From Acanthornis magna (Eukaryota; Chordata; Aves; Passeriformes; Acanthizidae): a stretch of DNA of 64,000 nucleotides. Position numbers and translations under genes: made by a program. Position 1 is the stretch's first letter, and every line of letters begins with the position of its first letter. Below the pieces are notes generated by a model, which was not told the DNA's origin, ran no database searches, and worked only from the letters and a program-made list of their open reading frames with translations. The stretch spans positions 11,952,501 to 12,016,500 of the forward strand of contig JAWUZG010000056.1 of NCBI GenBank assembly GCA_036785705.1. Direction: 5' to 3'. This document shows, piece by piece, positions 36,861-48,060 of this stretch.

Positions 36861-37599
36861 CTCCATCTGTGACATGCCACAGCCTCCAAGAGGCTGCTGG
36901 GGCACCCAGGTGACAACAGTGGTACCCACACAGCACCAGGGAGGAGGAGGCACTGGGGGGGCTGGCAGGGATGAATAGCTTGAAGACAGGGTTGGGATGG
37001 TTGACAAGCTTCCAGGGTCTGGTCAACAGGAGGAGAGATGCTGGAGAGGCAGAGAAAGATGGAGAAAAAATTTATCTTGGTTTTCCACCAAGAGAGAGAA
37101 ACAAACGTTATTGGTTTGTGTTGGTGTGGAGAAGCTTTAAAGGGTGATAAGAGGGTGTCAGAAAGCCTTGGAGGCCGAGAAAGGACACTTTGCATGCCAG
37201 TCTGGTGTTTTCACTTCTGGTTTGCAAGATCTGGCCTCAGCATCGTCTGTGCAGTGCAGTTTGACTCGGGGCGGGCCAAGGGAACGTGTCCTGCAAGGGC
37301 AGACCCTGGTCATGGCAGCAGGCTGGCTCCTGCACCCAGGGAGCCCCACTGCCACCCTGTACCCCTGAAGATGCTGGGATGCCACCTGGGGTCTCCTACA
37401 CCTGTAGGAGAGACCCAACCTCTTGCAGAATTTTAGGTGTGCAGTCTGTGGACTGGTTGCTGACTATGTGATCGTCCGTCTTTTCAGGGCATGGTGGCCA
37501 AAGCAGGTTAAAAACGATCTGATTGGCAAAAACACCCTGTAGTTTCCTCTCTCTCTCTGATCACAAAGTGCCCCCTTAGGAATGCCAGACAGCCCTGGG

Positions 37600-37860
37600 C
37601 AGCAGGCACAGATTTGGATTTACTTCTGTTGTTCAGAGCAAACAGCTGCTACAGGCGTCAGTTATACAGACATGATGATGTTGTCACTTTATGTATCATT
37701 TTTATTTCATTGCTCTCCAATGTTTGCAATACCCCGGAGCTCAGAAGCTTAAATAACAGCTCTCCCCACATTGATTTTATCCTTTGCCATTTGGCACTCA
37801 TTCATTCCTTTCTTTCCCTTTGAGTTCCTAATAACTGGGATTTTAACTGAGCAGCATCCC
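37600..37860. promoter_or_regulatory. Candidate conserved noncoding element
   Basis: It contains CGTCAGTTATACAGACATG near 37657, CTTTATGTATCATTTTTATTTC near 37687, GTTTGCAATACC near 37721, CACATTGATTTTATCC near 37768, and TCCTAATAACTGGG near 37826. It is AT-rich and not a simple repeat. Confidence 0.27.
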
Positions 37861-40800
37861 TCTCCTTGCTTGGGCAGTGGCTGTGGCCAGCCAGAGACGG
37901 CAGGGGAAGGGATGGGAGCAGGACAGCAGTTTTCCCCAGAGATGGGGCTGATGCATGTGTGATGCTGCATTGCCTCTTGGACTCTTCCTTACCAAAAAAA
38001 AAAAAAAAATTAAGTTAACACCAAGAACAATGTTTTCACTCAGCTGCAATAACTCTGAAGGAAGTTGTGTTTAGGATCAGCCCTGTCTGGCAGGATTTTG
38101 GGGACGGAGCAAAGAACCTGATGGTGCTGAAGGAATTATTTAGTAACAAAATAGGTGTTTTCATCCCAATGCTAACTGCCTGTGAAGTGACCACACACTT
38201 TTCACGGAGTGTGTTTTTTCCCTGCATGGAGGTTTGCTGGTTGCTCAGCCCGGGGCTCCTGTGTCTGAGCCACGGGATTTGGACCATGCAAAACCTTGTT
38301 TTCCTGCTGCTCTGACTGGGATGAGCTGGTGTCTCTTGTGGCAGGACTGGTGAGAGAAGGCACTCTCTTCTTGCCAGTGTTGATAAGCAATAGGTGGAAA
38401 TATTCATCTTAACTTTTTTAGATGCTCTGACACATCACTGCAGGAGGTGAGGGAGCGAGGGGAGCCCTAGCACGAATCTGCCTGCTCAGCACAGCAAGGT
38501 CTGTACACAGACAGGTCAGACTGGCATAGCCTGGTCTGCAGGCTCAGCTTATTTGTTTGATTTTAGAAATTCCATTTGAATAATCTTCATATGAGATGGC
38601 TGCTGGAGCCACCTCTGTCTTGGTGGGAAGCAGGGGTGTCCATCAAGATGCTCCTCATTACAGCACCAGAAAAATCTGGTGACATTTCAGGTCTCCTTGG
38701 TCATTTCACCTGCATGGGCCATCTCCAGATTTCAGCTGTGTGCAGTGTATTTGCAAAAATAAAGCCATCCTTTAATATTTAATCAGCCACTAGTCACTTT
38801 TATTTATTTTACTCATCTGAACTGCATCACAAGTGTTTCACCGATAGTGCTTCATTGTTGAAGCTCTTTGCTGGGGGGAAACTCTCTATTGTTTGAGATT
38901 TGAGACCAAATCAGCTCTGTCTGGCAGAGGTCTTTCTCCATCCTCTGCAGGGCTTTCCCAGAGCCTCTCCAGCTCCTGGAAGGAGCAGAGCTGGCAGAGC
39001 TCTGGTTAATGCTTCTCTGGGTCCACTGTTGATGTGCTTGGCTATACAAACCACAGCCTTGCCTGCCAAGGGAGGGGGGAATGGGAAGATGGGCTCTGGA
39101 GAGTCCATCCCGCTCAGAAGGTGGGTTGTGTTTCACATTAGCTGATGCTCCTGTGTGGTTTCCAGCACTAGCCCAAATGCACAAGCTTGTGGCAAGCAAG
39201 CTTGGATGTGCAGTAGACATAAATCATGTCAAACAGATCTTTGTAAGGTTGGGGAGGTCCTCTTTTCAGGCTGGTGGGGTGATGGGGGAATTGCTCAGTG
39301 CTGAGAATTGCTCAGCAATGGGCTGAAAGGTGTGGGTACTTACCTCTTTCAATAGAATGAAGGTTTGTCTGCACTGTGAGATCTTGGGCTTTTCCCTGTC
39401 AGTCTTAGAAGTGTCAGGGCAGGGGTGATACAGGTGCCAATGCGGAGAACAACATGACACAGGTGCCCAGACACCTTCAGGGCTTGCTGATGTCCTCCTC
39501 TGCTTTCCTACTCTGCAGTGTGTCCCAGATGAGCACGGGGATCTCGAGTTTGACCTTGCTGGTGCCTGCCACCAACCAAAATGACACGAGAGATCATTGC
39601 AATTATCTGGCATGCTGCTGCAAATGCCTGCAGCCCTCTTCTCCTCGGCCCCCCTATGGTTCCCCCAGCTGGCTGCTTCCCACACATGTCCCTAATCCTG
39701 CAATTTGCCTGCCCTCCTCCTCTTGATCCTCCATTTTCCTCCGCAATCCACACCTCATCCTCCTGCAGCCTCATTGCAGGCCCCCCACCTTTGTTCACCC
39801 CACACCCTTGCCTTGGAAGGTTAAAATAAGCTCTACCTGGAGTGTGTTCAAAGGCTAATGTACATCCTCCCTTAATTATTGATCTGTTTATTGCAGACAC
39901 TTTGGCAGGACATGGCCACAGCTCACACACAGGCTCCTGCCCTCGGTTCCCCTTGCGGCTCACGGGGGCGGAGGGCAGTGCGAGAGGGGTGACCTGGGGA
40001 CCACCTTGAGGACAACATCCCTGTGTCCCCACCAACACACCTGTGTGCCCCAGGGTCTCCCAGGCTGACACCTTGAGCCCAGTCCTGTGGGAACAGCAAA
40101 GGGCTTTCCTGTAGAGCCCCCCTCCAATCCCCTCTTTCTCCCCAGGTGAGCAGAGCTCACGGGAGCTGTTTCCCACAGCAAGACCCGTCCTGTAAGGTGG
40201 TGTCAGCTCCCAGTGCGTGCCCAGGAAGTCTGGCACAAGGGATCAAGACACAATTATGCCATTGAGCCCCAGCTGCTGTCATCCCCAGGCGGAGAGGGAT
40301 GAGATGCTGCATTAGCGGGATTGTTAACGACTCTGCAAAACCCATGTCGAGAAACAAGCGTGGCAGTGCCCGGAGAGGAGGGCTCAGAGGCACAGCCCTG
40401 CTGCTGGGGCTGCTGCCAGCCTGTCACCCTCTGCTCCGTGAGCTCCAGCTCTCAGGTGATGCTGGAGAGGCATCAAAGTAGGAAAGCATAGATGCCACCA
40501 GGTGCCGAGGGGGAGCAGCCTGTGTTTGCTTGCTTTTCTCCAGAGTCAAGTGAGGTAGCTGGGACAGAGTCCTGCTTGCCCAGCCCAGGGCTCCTGGCTA
40601 AGCCAGGATTTGTGGGTCATGGTCCCTTGGGTTTGGCATGGTCAGTTCTCCCTGCAAGGTGGGTTGTGGATGGGACCAGCTGTCTCACTTGCACCCATCA
40701 TGGGATGAGGAGACATTTTAAGTGATTCAGGATTTCCTGAATCCTCTGATGGACCAGAAAACCATTTCAAGCAGCTGTTGCCTCAGCTCATCCTTGGGAT

Positions 40801-41509
40801 GAGAGAAGCAGCAGAGAATTTTGAAATGATGCCACTTTGGGGCCACAGCCATCTCCCCAATCAGCTGTGGGGGCTGCAAGTCCCTCATCCCCCTGACGCT
40901 TGGGAAGCACATTAGGTAAAAGCTGCCTTTCCCACCCTGCTGCAGATAATAGTAACTTCACCAGATTTATTTAGGAGAGCACCACCCTACAAAAAGATTT
41001 TGGTAAATCATTTTATGAAGAGCTCTTTTATATTAGTTTCTTCTCTGCTTGGCCCTGCTTTGGCACCAAACAAACCCCCCAGGAAGAAGCAAACTGGGAG
41101 GCATAAACAGGCCAGGGAACTTTTTCCTAAAAAAAATTTGCTTCTTCACCAGGGTGGATCGGGATATGGAACATATTTCTCTGCATGTGTGCAGGGAAGA
41201 GCTCAGGGAGAGGAGGAATCAATTCTCCGGTGAGTTGTGATTCAACCTGGAGACTTGGTAAGGGCCTGAGATGAGCGTTTTTACCTCTCTGATGAGGCGT
41301 GTGTCATGGACACTATTCCTTTTGTAGAGTTTCATCCCCAACATGTCAGCATCAGCCTAAGTTTCGATGAGCCAGGCAGAGGTTCTCGAGGGAAGCTCCC
41401 AGGGGTACAGGTGCCCGGCTGGAGGATTGGGATACTCAGATGGAACCTCACAGTGCAAGGGAACAGGACTTGGCACAGCTCTTCCTGTTGTTCTTAAAAG
41501 CATGCTTGA
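37861..41509. other. 5' flank, nothing recognised; poly(A) run at 37994-38009
   Basis: A 16-base A run has no attached repeat body that I recognise. A near-palindrome lies at 40724-40743. A minus-strand open frame of 242 codons (39508-40236) has no identifiable domain. Confidence 0.5.
40724..40743. other. 20-bp inverted repeat, 9-bp arms
   Basis: GATTCAGGA and TCCTGAATC are exact reverse complements separated by TT. It could be a dimeric protein site or chance. Confidence 0.4.
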
Positions 41510-41600
41510 AAAAAAAAGCTGAAGGCCTGTAGCCTAATTAATCAATTGCTTTGGATTAATTTTAAAATCTAGAGCAATTTTTCTTACACCAAGGTCCTGC
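41510..41600. promoter_or_regulatory. Short AT-rich candidate element
   Basis: CCTAATTAATCAATTGC and GGATTAATTTTAAAATC lie within 55 bases. TAATTAATCAATTG combines two homeodomain cores. Too short to weigh heavily. Confidence 0.25.
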
Positions 41601-43149
41601 AGCGTGGGATAGTCCAGGCACTCTGTGACCCCAATGCAGGCCCACATACTCCACTTGACCATTAAGAGACTGAATTAGAAACGTGGGATTTTTGAATGAA
41701 CAGATTTGTTTTGGGGAAAATCATGCGGGAACATGACGGATGCTTCTCCTCCTTTGTCCTGGCAAGGGTTGTGTCTTTGACTGCGTGTCCTGGCCACTCA
41801 CATCAGGAATTTCCTGACTGGTGCCCACAAGCTTCAAGCGTGCAAAACGCCCCGAGAGAGGTGCAGATGGCAGGACATCAGAGCAACAATGCTGGGACTG
41901 TAATTCCCCTTATCTGCCTGCAGCATGGCCATCTCAAGTGCCTCCTGGGACTCCTTTGCAGCTCCCTCCCCAGCTCCTCTCCCAGCAGCTGCCCTCAGGC
42001 TTTGCAGCCTGGCCCCTGCTTCCCCACCCGGGTCTGAGGATGCTCCTCTTTCCTCGGGCTGGAGAGGGACCGGCTCTGCCGAGCATCGCTGCCAGATCAA
42101 AGAGCTGCCTTGATTCCTTGATGGCGGCTATAATCTGCTCCGAATGATCCTCGTCCCTATTCCTTGGGCTTTCCAAGGCCTTCTTTTCAGTCTTTTTAAA
42201 AAAATCATTGCAGACATCCTCCCTGGACCATCTCTTGGACATTGCAGCCATGACCAGATCCTTTCCCTGGCTAGGCACATTAATTCAGGATTTGCCTAGG
42301 TGTGAGACTGGTTCAGGTCCCAGCATTGAATGCAAGCACAGCAATATTTGTTATCTTTGTGACAGGGCTGTTTCTGTACACCTCACTTGAACGTGTTTTC
42401 TCCTGAACGTTTTGTTCCTGATAATTTGAATAAACAGCTCTCAGTCAGATGCTTTTCCCCATGCTTTGTTGCCAGCCTTGTAGAGTTTATGGACAGGACA
42501 TCAGCTGGAATGGCTTCATCCTGCCCTTGTCCCCACGTGTCCACAGCATGGTGAAGATCAACTCAAGCTTGGAGTTTACTACCACAGGCTGCTCTCCAGT
42601 GACCTCCCTGAGCTGAGACCTTCACCTTTCATCACACAGCTGTCACTGCCCAAATATGATTGTCCCACACACCTCTCCTTGGCCCCTTTCCTGCTGTTTT
42701 TCCTGCAGGTTCCCAGGGCTGTGCTGACCCAAGTGCAGCATGCGACCTTCCCTGCTGCTCAGGGGTCCTCCTGCCAAGCACTCGCCAAGCAATACAGATC
42801 AAAAGATGCTTCCAAGCACTTCCCAGGGTGGTGGGAACAAGGAGCTCTGCTTCAGGGAGCAACACTTTTGATGCTTGTGTGCCTGTACGGCTCAGGTGAG
42901 AGGCAAATGCCTCTTGGCTCTGCGGGGGCTGATATTTTCCTCCCGCAGCCCATCTCAGTGATGCCATGGTGGATGCTGTGCCATCAAACCAACCCTGACC
43001 TGGCAGGGTTGGCAGTAACTCCTGGGCATTTACTCTGCAAGCTGGACCCTCTCCAATGTGCAGCTTTTGGGGTCTCTCTGCAAAGGGGTGCATGAGACTG
43101 CAGCCAAATTCCCAAGGCAGAGCATAAACTCCTTTTCCCTGCCTCTCTT
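41601..43149. other. 5' flank, nothing recognised
   Basis: No exon, RNA or repeat is recognised. Confidence 0.5.
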
Positions 43150-43580
43150 CTGTCAGAGCTCAGACCCCGCGCTCTGCCTGGCACCGCTGCTGGAGCAGCT
43201 CTGCCCGCCCGGGGCTGGCTGCCTGTCAGAGGTGTGCAAAGTGGTCCTGCTGCCGGCAGATCTGCAGATCCTTCTGGACAGGAGGGGGGCTAGGAAAATG
43301 TCAGCTCATCATTTTCAGGGAGCGGGAGTGCTGTTCTGGTAAGAGGGAGCGGGGCGGCGAGCCTCAGCGCGGGCCTGTGGATCGATACGGAGATCAGAGG
43401 CTCAAGTGGATGTCGGAGCTCGTGATGACTGAGCAGATATTGGACCACGGATCTCTTTCTGGTCGTGCCCCCCGGGGCTATGGTGTTTGCAGGCCTCGGG
43501 AGGCAAGCAGTGCATTGGGCAGCCTTTACCTGGGAAGTGGGGTGGCAAGGGGCAGGATTGTCCCCAGGGGACGGCCAGCC
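43150..43580. promoter_or_regulatory. Moderately CpG-rich block about 3.5 kb upstream of NTRK3
   Basis: CpGs cluster at 43165-43215 and 43350-43440. A GTAAGA donor-like sequence follows TTCTG at 43340. It could mark an upstream noncoding exon, but the evidence is thin. Confidence 0.28.
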
Positions 43581-46439
43581 CGAGAGTGAGATGTTAAAGG
43601 CAGCTCTGTAGGTGGGAAGAGTAGAACTATAGACCAAACAGCTGCCTTCATCTCTGTCTGTGGCCAGGAGCCCCTCAGGCACTGCCCAGCCCTGATCTTT
43701 TGTCCGGGGTGAGTGCATCTGTAGCAACTTGTGTCCCCATGGAGAGGGCAGCTGGAATGGGGCAGATGGGGAGCTCTCTGCAGAGGAAACTGTGTTTAGT
43801 TTTGGCCAAGTGCATCCCATGGAATTTCTGGAGGCTCTCAAAGGCCAGAGGAAACCCAGCCCCTGAGCCCCTGTGGGGCAGAGTTCTCACAGGAAGCACT
43901 GATTTCATTCTTCATGGAGATGCTTCTTGAAAGAGCAATTTGCCAGCATCCCTCACAGCAATAACGGCAAGGCCTCTGCTCGAGATACCATCTCTGTGCT
44001 CTGACAGCCCCATCACTCATGCCCTGCTCCTGCCTCCCTCTTCCACAGGGACAGGAGTGAGGGATGGAAGCAGGAATGACGCATTCCCACCACAGACATC
44101 TCCCAACTACTCCCGACCTCTTTTGGGTCTGGGTGTGCAAATGGTAGCGCTGCCCTCGCTGGGCATCATCTCCTCTCTGTCCCCACGCAGGTGAGGGGTG
44201 CTGGGTTTGAGCAGGGGAGCAGGACCAGGGGCCACCCAGCTCTGATGCTGGGTGAAGGCTGGTGGCCCATCTGCCCTCTGTGGTAGGGACTTTGCTGTCA
44301 CTGCCATCTCTTCCTCCAGTGAACTCGATAATCCCCTGGCAGCCAGCACCAGGGAGGATGAACAGCCTCCCAGTTTCTCTCTTCTCCTGCCTACCTTCCA
44401 CCTGCCCTCTGGGCACCCAGCTGGATGCTCCCTTTCCTCCCTTTCCTCTGCTTTTCCTGGCCACGTTTCCTCAGCCAGAGCAGCTTTATCTATTAGTGGC
44501 AGAGGAAGCCGTGGCTTGGCACAAAACCTTCTCATCAGTTGCTGAAGCAGGGCCTGCCTGGCACCAGGTGGCCGAGTGGGGTGGGCAAATCATGGGGGTG
44601 TCATCCTGGGCACTGGTTTTGCAGGTAGTGTGACATCCGTGTCCCCTGTGTTGCTGAGGGGTAAGCCCACAGGCTGAGTGGGCATCATGGGGTGCCCGGT
44701 GCTCCCCATGGGCAGGGCTGTATGACATGGTGCCCTCCATCAATGTCTTCTGCAGTCTGGCCACTGGGCTGAGCCATAAGAATGGCATCTCTCTGATATG
44801 GGGGGGAAACTGAGGCAGGGAGTAGAAAATACACCTGGGTGTTTTCCTCTCTGGTGCCTCCTTCTAGGTACCCGAGGATGGGAGATGCTTCTCATGGGAG
44901 AGTTGATCTACCAAATTCTCCCCTGTGCTCCTTCTTGCAGTTCCAGGCACTCCAGCGACCTCTTTTGCTCCAGGTGTTTCACTTCGGAAATTCAGAAACA
45001 GGGAGAAACCAGCCCTGCCACCTCGATATTTCTTCGCTAGCCCAATGCACGTGCTTCCCCTGGGGAGCCCTGGCAGGAGGAACCCTGGTGAAGCTCCCTG
45101 GCACCCCAGAAGACCCCATGGGAGCAGGACTGATGCTGTGCAACAAACAGCTGCTTGCACATCACTTCCCAGGGCTTCTGACGTGGCTGGGCAGCAGTGG
45201 GTGAGGACTTGCCCAAGCAGGAGCCCTGCCCATGTCCCACTGGGACAGGCTCCCTGCCGAGGGCTATGGGTCCATGAATCCCAGTTGCAAATCTTCCCAG
45301 CGTGGTGGTTTTATTTTTTTCCCTCTTTTCCCCCAAATCCTGTTGCCTCTTCTGGATCAGGATGGTTCTGGGTGCGTAGCGGAGTCTGAAGGTGTTGGCT
45401 CAGCCAGCGCTGTCTCTCCTCCCTGTGCAAAGCCCTGTGCCTGGCAGAAGTAGACCCTTGAAATATTTGGAGTCCTACACCTGTAATTCCTCCCTTTGCC
45501 CGTGCTCCTGCCTGCAGCACCATCCCTTTATCGCTATGTCTCTGTGCAGAGGAGCAGAGACATGAAACTATTGGGGAGAGAAAAAAAAAAAAAAAAAAAC
45601 GGCATGCAGAAAAGCGCTGTGGAAAAGCAGAGCAAATTAAGCAGAGCTCTGATCTGCTTGGGTTTGTGCTTGCCAAAAATGCACCATGCATCTTAATTCG
45701 CTCTGCTGTTCAGCTCGCACTCACTGCTCTCCTGATGCCATTTCGGCGCTCTGAGCTCAGCCTTTTCAACACTTCAGTCTTCCTCTTTCAGGATTTTTTT
45801 TTTTTTTTTTGCATGTCTGATTGCAGAATCTGCTGCAGGAGGGAAGGGGGAAGCCAAGGGAGGGAGGATGGGAGCCCCCCGACCCTGGGTGCTCCTGCCT
45901 GTGCTTTCCGGCAGCCGGCTGGGTCCCCAGTGCATTTTTTAGGGGCTGGGGGTCGCATCTTTTCTAGAAAGTCCTTCCTGGGTGCTCTTCAGTCGCTTTT
46001 TTCACATCCAGCCGTCTGATCTGCCTCTCGCTAGGATCCTCCAAAGAAGAAAAAAACCATTTAAATTGCTGTAATCCACACTGGCTTTTATTCTCTTCCA
46101 GTTCAGTTTAATCTCTCTTTCCTCTCCACCCTTATGTCCGGGTTGGGGGAGGAGGGGGGGGAAACCCACCCAACAACCAAGCGAAAGGCAGCATCGTCCT
46201 CCAAAAGAGCTTGAGAAAGCCGGAGCTGAGCCAGAGCCCCTCTGCTCTCCCCCACCACAAATTTAACCCCAGCTTCAACTTTTCCTCCGCTGCCGGGGCT
46301 GAGCTGGGCTCCAGCAGTGGGGTTTTTCCCCTCTCTCCCCCCCGCCTCCTACACTGATTTTAGCGGAGAGGGAGGGGGGTGGGGAATCCTTTTTATTGCG
46401 GAGCCCGGTTCTCTTTGCAAGCCTTCCTCCTCCTCTTCC
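43581..46439. other. Proximal 5' flank of NTRK3; A19 and T17 homopolymers
   Basis: No coding exon is seen. Homopolymer runs lie at 45581-45599 (A) and 45794-45810 (T). The T run followed by GCATGTCTGATTGCAG is acceptor-like at 45826. A G-rich run lies at 46146-46161. The composition becomes CpG-richer toward the NTRK3 island. Confidence 0.5.
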
Positions 46440-46731
46440 TCCTCCTCCTCCCCTGCTTTTTGTGCCCGCCGCAGCAGGGCTGGCCAGGCCGGGGGAGGGA
46501 AGCGATGGGAAGGGGAGATCGCCCCCTCCTCTCCCTCTGTCTGTTTTTTTTGCAGGTGTGTCAATTTTAATTCTGCCCAGTAGGTGGGACTTGGTGACTT
46601 TCGCACCGTTTTTGTTATTTATTTATTTCCCCGGCTGCTTCTCTCCCTCCCTCCCCTCCCATCCCTCCCTCCCCAGCCTCCCGTTGCGATCCTCCGGAGC
46701 GGCTGCGGGAGCGGCGGGCGGCCGGGCCGGC

Positions 46732-46809
46732 ATGCATCCATCCCCGCCCGCGGCCGCGGCCGCTGCCCTAGCGGGAATTACAGCCTCTCCCAGCCAGCTG
46801 CCAGCATGA
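46732..46809 (+). other. Upstream ORF 1 in the putative NTRK3 leader (25 codons)
   Basis: An ATG at 46732 opens a 25-codon frame with a run of six alanines encoded by the GC-rich GCGGCCGC palindrome. It stops with TGA at 46807-46809. It is in the same phase as the NTRK3 start codon but is closed by this stop. It matters only if this stretch is part of the mature leader, which the sequence cannot prove. Confidence 0.4.
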
Positions 46810-46847
46810 TTTCATCTGCTGGAGGATTTTTGCATCTGATCGCTTGA
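46806..46847 (+). other. Upstream ORF 2 in the putative NTRK3 leader (13 codons), overlapping uORF 1 at ATGA
   Basis: The ATG at 46806 overlaps the TGA of the preceding small frame in the four bases ATGA. The frame runs 13 codons to TGA at 46845-46847. Its context (C at -3, A at +4) is weak. The stop-start overlap could allow termination-reinitiation if the leader is retained. Whether it is transcribed is unknown. Confidence 0.4.
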
Positions 46848-46860
46848 GGTTTTGTTGTTG

Positions 46861-46965
46861 TTGTTTTTTTTTTTTTCTTTTTCCTCCCTCTGTCTTTGTT
46901 TCCTTCCCCCTTTCCCCCCCTTCCCCTCCCTCCATCCCCCCTTTCCTCCTCCTCCTCTTTTTTAG
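46861..46965 (+). other. NTRK3: Long pyrimidine tract ending in an acceptor-like TTTTTTAG just before the start codon
   Basis: About 100 bases are almost entirely C and T and end in TTTTTTAG at 46965. Only AAGCAGCAATCGGAG separates this AG from the ATG at 46981. This is a textbook 3' splice-site architecture, so the coding exon may begin at 46966, with the leader spliced from one or more upstream noncoding exons. The alternative is that the leader is continuous and the tract is simply a polypyrimidine stretch in the 5' UTR. The nearest upstream donor-like site (GAG followed by GT at 46849) is weak, so a more distant donor is more plausible. Confidence 0.5.
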
Positions 46966-46980
46966 AAGCAGCAATCGGAG

Positions 46981-47228
46981 ATGGATGTCTCTCTTTGCCC
47001 TACCAAGTGCACTTTCTGGAGGGTATTTTTGCTCTGGAGCATTTGGGGAGACTATCTGCTTTCGGTGCTGGCTTGCCCTGCTAATTGTCTTTGCAGCAAG
47101 ACAGACATCAATTGCAAGAAGCCGGATGATGGGAACCTCTTCCCTCTCTTGGAAGGGCAGGATTCAGGCAGCAGCAATGGCAACACGAGCATCAATATCA
47201 CGGACATCTCAAGGAACATCACTTCCAT
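46981..47228 (+). CDS. NTRK3: NTRK3 (TrkC) first coding exon, residues 1-82 plus two bases of codon 83
   Basis: NTRK3 encodes the receptor tyrosine kinase for neurotrophin-3, a type I membrane protein of neurons. Seen here: the start codon has a good context (G at -3 and G at +4). Residues 1-31 form a signal peptide with a hydrophobic core around residues 15-30, and cleavage is expected before Cys32. Cys32, Cys36, Cys38 and Cys45 follow; they are the opening of the cysteine cap before the leucine-rich repeats. Residues 48-62 contain the acidic DDGNLFPLLEGQD segment, and N68-T-S, N72-I-T and N79-I-T are sequons. The exon stops after TCCAT at a GTAAGT donor, so codon 83 begins AT and is completed in the next exon; AT plus A, C or T gives the Ile expected in TrkC. 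The apparent continuation to Met-stop is intron read-through. From memory, the sequence is closest to the avian TrkC N-terminus and differs from the mammalian one at several positions. The remaining exons (LRRs, Ig domains, transmembrane segment, kinase) lie beyond 64000. Confidence 0.96.
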
Positions 47229-47234
47229 GTAAGT
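47229..47234 (+). other. NTRK3: Splice donor of the NTRK3 first coding exon (GTAAGT)
   Basis: The bases GTAAGT directly follow TCCAT and match the U1 consensus at every intronic position. Splicing here leaves the reading frame after two bases of an Ile codon, the exon boundary expected for TrkC between the SRNITS segment and the first leucine-rich repeat. No downstream exon resembling the TrkC LRR region is visible before 64000. The rest of the window is therefore taken as one intron. Confidence 0.93.
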
Positions 47235-47639
47235 GGGGGTCCCCCGGGCTCCCCCTCCCGCGGCAGGGTGCGGGCTGGGCTGCCCGTGCGGGGCTCAGGT
47301 GCTCCCGGCAGCGCTGCACTGTCTGGGCTCAGCCCGACTCCCCGGGCAGAGGATGCGGATCCGGCTTTTCCCTTACCCCATCCCCCCAAAAAAACCATAA
47401 AAAGCCCAGCAACAGTTTGGCCAAGGCTTAAGAGGAATAAAGTAAATGAGATCTGATTCCTTAGCAGGAGAGAGAGCAGCAGGCAAAGATGCTAAAGCTG
47501 CTGCTTCCTTTAACTGTTTGCTTCTGCAAGGGGAACGGGGACGCCACAGCCACACACAGTCACATATTTACCCAAATTGGGCAAGAAAAGCAAGTTCCGA
47601 GCTGTTTTTTTCTTTCTTAAGACTTCGGATCTTGTTAAA

Positions 47640-48060
47640 ATGTCATTATTTTTTACATCCTCACATCAGAAAATGCTCCCTTCCCTGCCCTGGCTGAGTG
47701 TATCTGGGGATCTGCGGTTTTGCATTTTTAAGAGGAGGAAAAAAAAAATAGGACAGTGAGATGTCCCTTAAGTAGCTTATTTAATTCACATTGTTATAAT
47801 TTTGTAACTCGTCGTGGTGCCGCGATAGGATTTGTGCGTTTTTGGTTCGGGGTGGTGGCAGTGGGGAGAAGCGTCGGAGCAGCGAGATATTTTTAGTTGA
47901 GCACTTTGCGTTTGTTTGCATGCTTGTTTATCTGGAAAATCAACTTGAAGTTGCATTATCCTTGTTTGGAGAGGCAGTTAGCAAAGCCCATGTTAATCTC
48001 ATCAGTGTGGAGTCGAGAAAGGAATATATTTCCTTCTCCTGAATCCGTCATGCACTGTGT
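47640..48060. promoter_or_regulatory. Candidate conserved noncoding element at the 5' end of intron 1
   Basis: It contains GTAGCTTATTTAATTCACATTG near 47772, TTATAATTTTGTAACTCG near 47793, ATATTTTTAGTTGAGC near 47887, GTTTGCATGCTTG near 47913, and GAAGTTGCATTATCC near 47947. It starts about 400 bp past the exon, where first-intron regulatory sequence is common. Function is inferred. Confidence 0.3.

Larger units (their letters stand above)
46440..47350 (+). promoter_or_regulatory. NTRK3: CpG island over the NTRK3 promoter, leader and first coding exon
   Basis: CpG density rises sharply from about 46440 and peaks at 46680-46765. That peak includes a 14-bp palindrome, GCGGCCGCGGCCGC (46750-46763), which contains two overlapping NotI sites. 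CpG-rich sequence continues past the coding exon to about 47350. There is no convincing TATA box, as is usual for CpG-island promoters of neuronal receptors. The transcription start cannot be placed from sequence alone; it most likely lies between about 46100 and 46750. Pyrimidine-rich tracts at 46325-46345, 46425-46450 and 46860-46960 break up the island. Confidence 0.75.

Noticed and set aside
1..46440. Search for the genes that flank NTRK3 on its 5' side in other vertebrates (MRPL46, MRPS11, DET1) and the nearby miR-7 locus
   Set aside because: No translation or mature miRNA sequence resembling them was seen, so they must lie further upstream if the order is conserved.
47229..47234. NTRK3 coding sequence continuing to the nearby stop, giving an 83-residue protein ending in Met
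   Set aside because: The perfect GTAAGT donor and the Ile expected at position 83 show that this is an exon end with intron read-through, not a short protein.
46844..47431. A 195-codon + strand frame overlapping the NTRK3 exon in another phase
   Set aside because: It runs through the pyrimidine tract, out of frame with the recognisable TrkC sequence, and continues into the intron.
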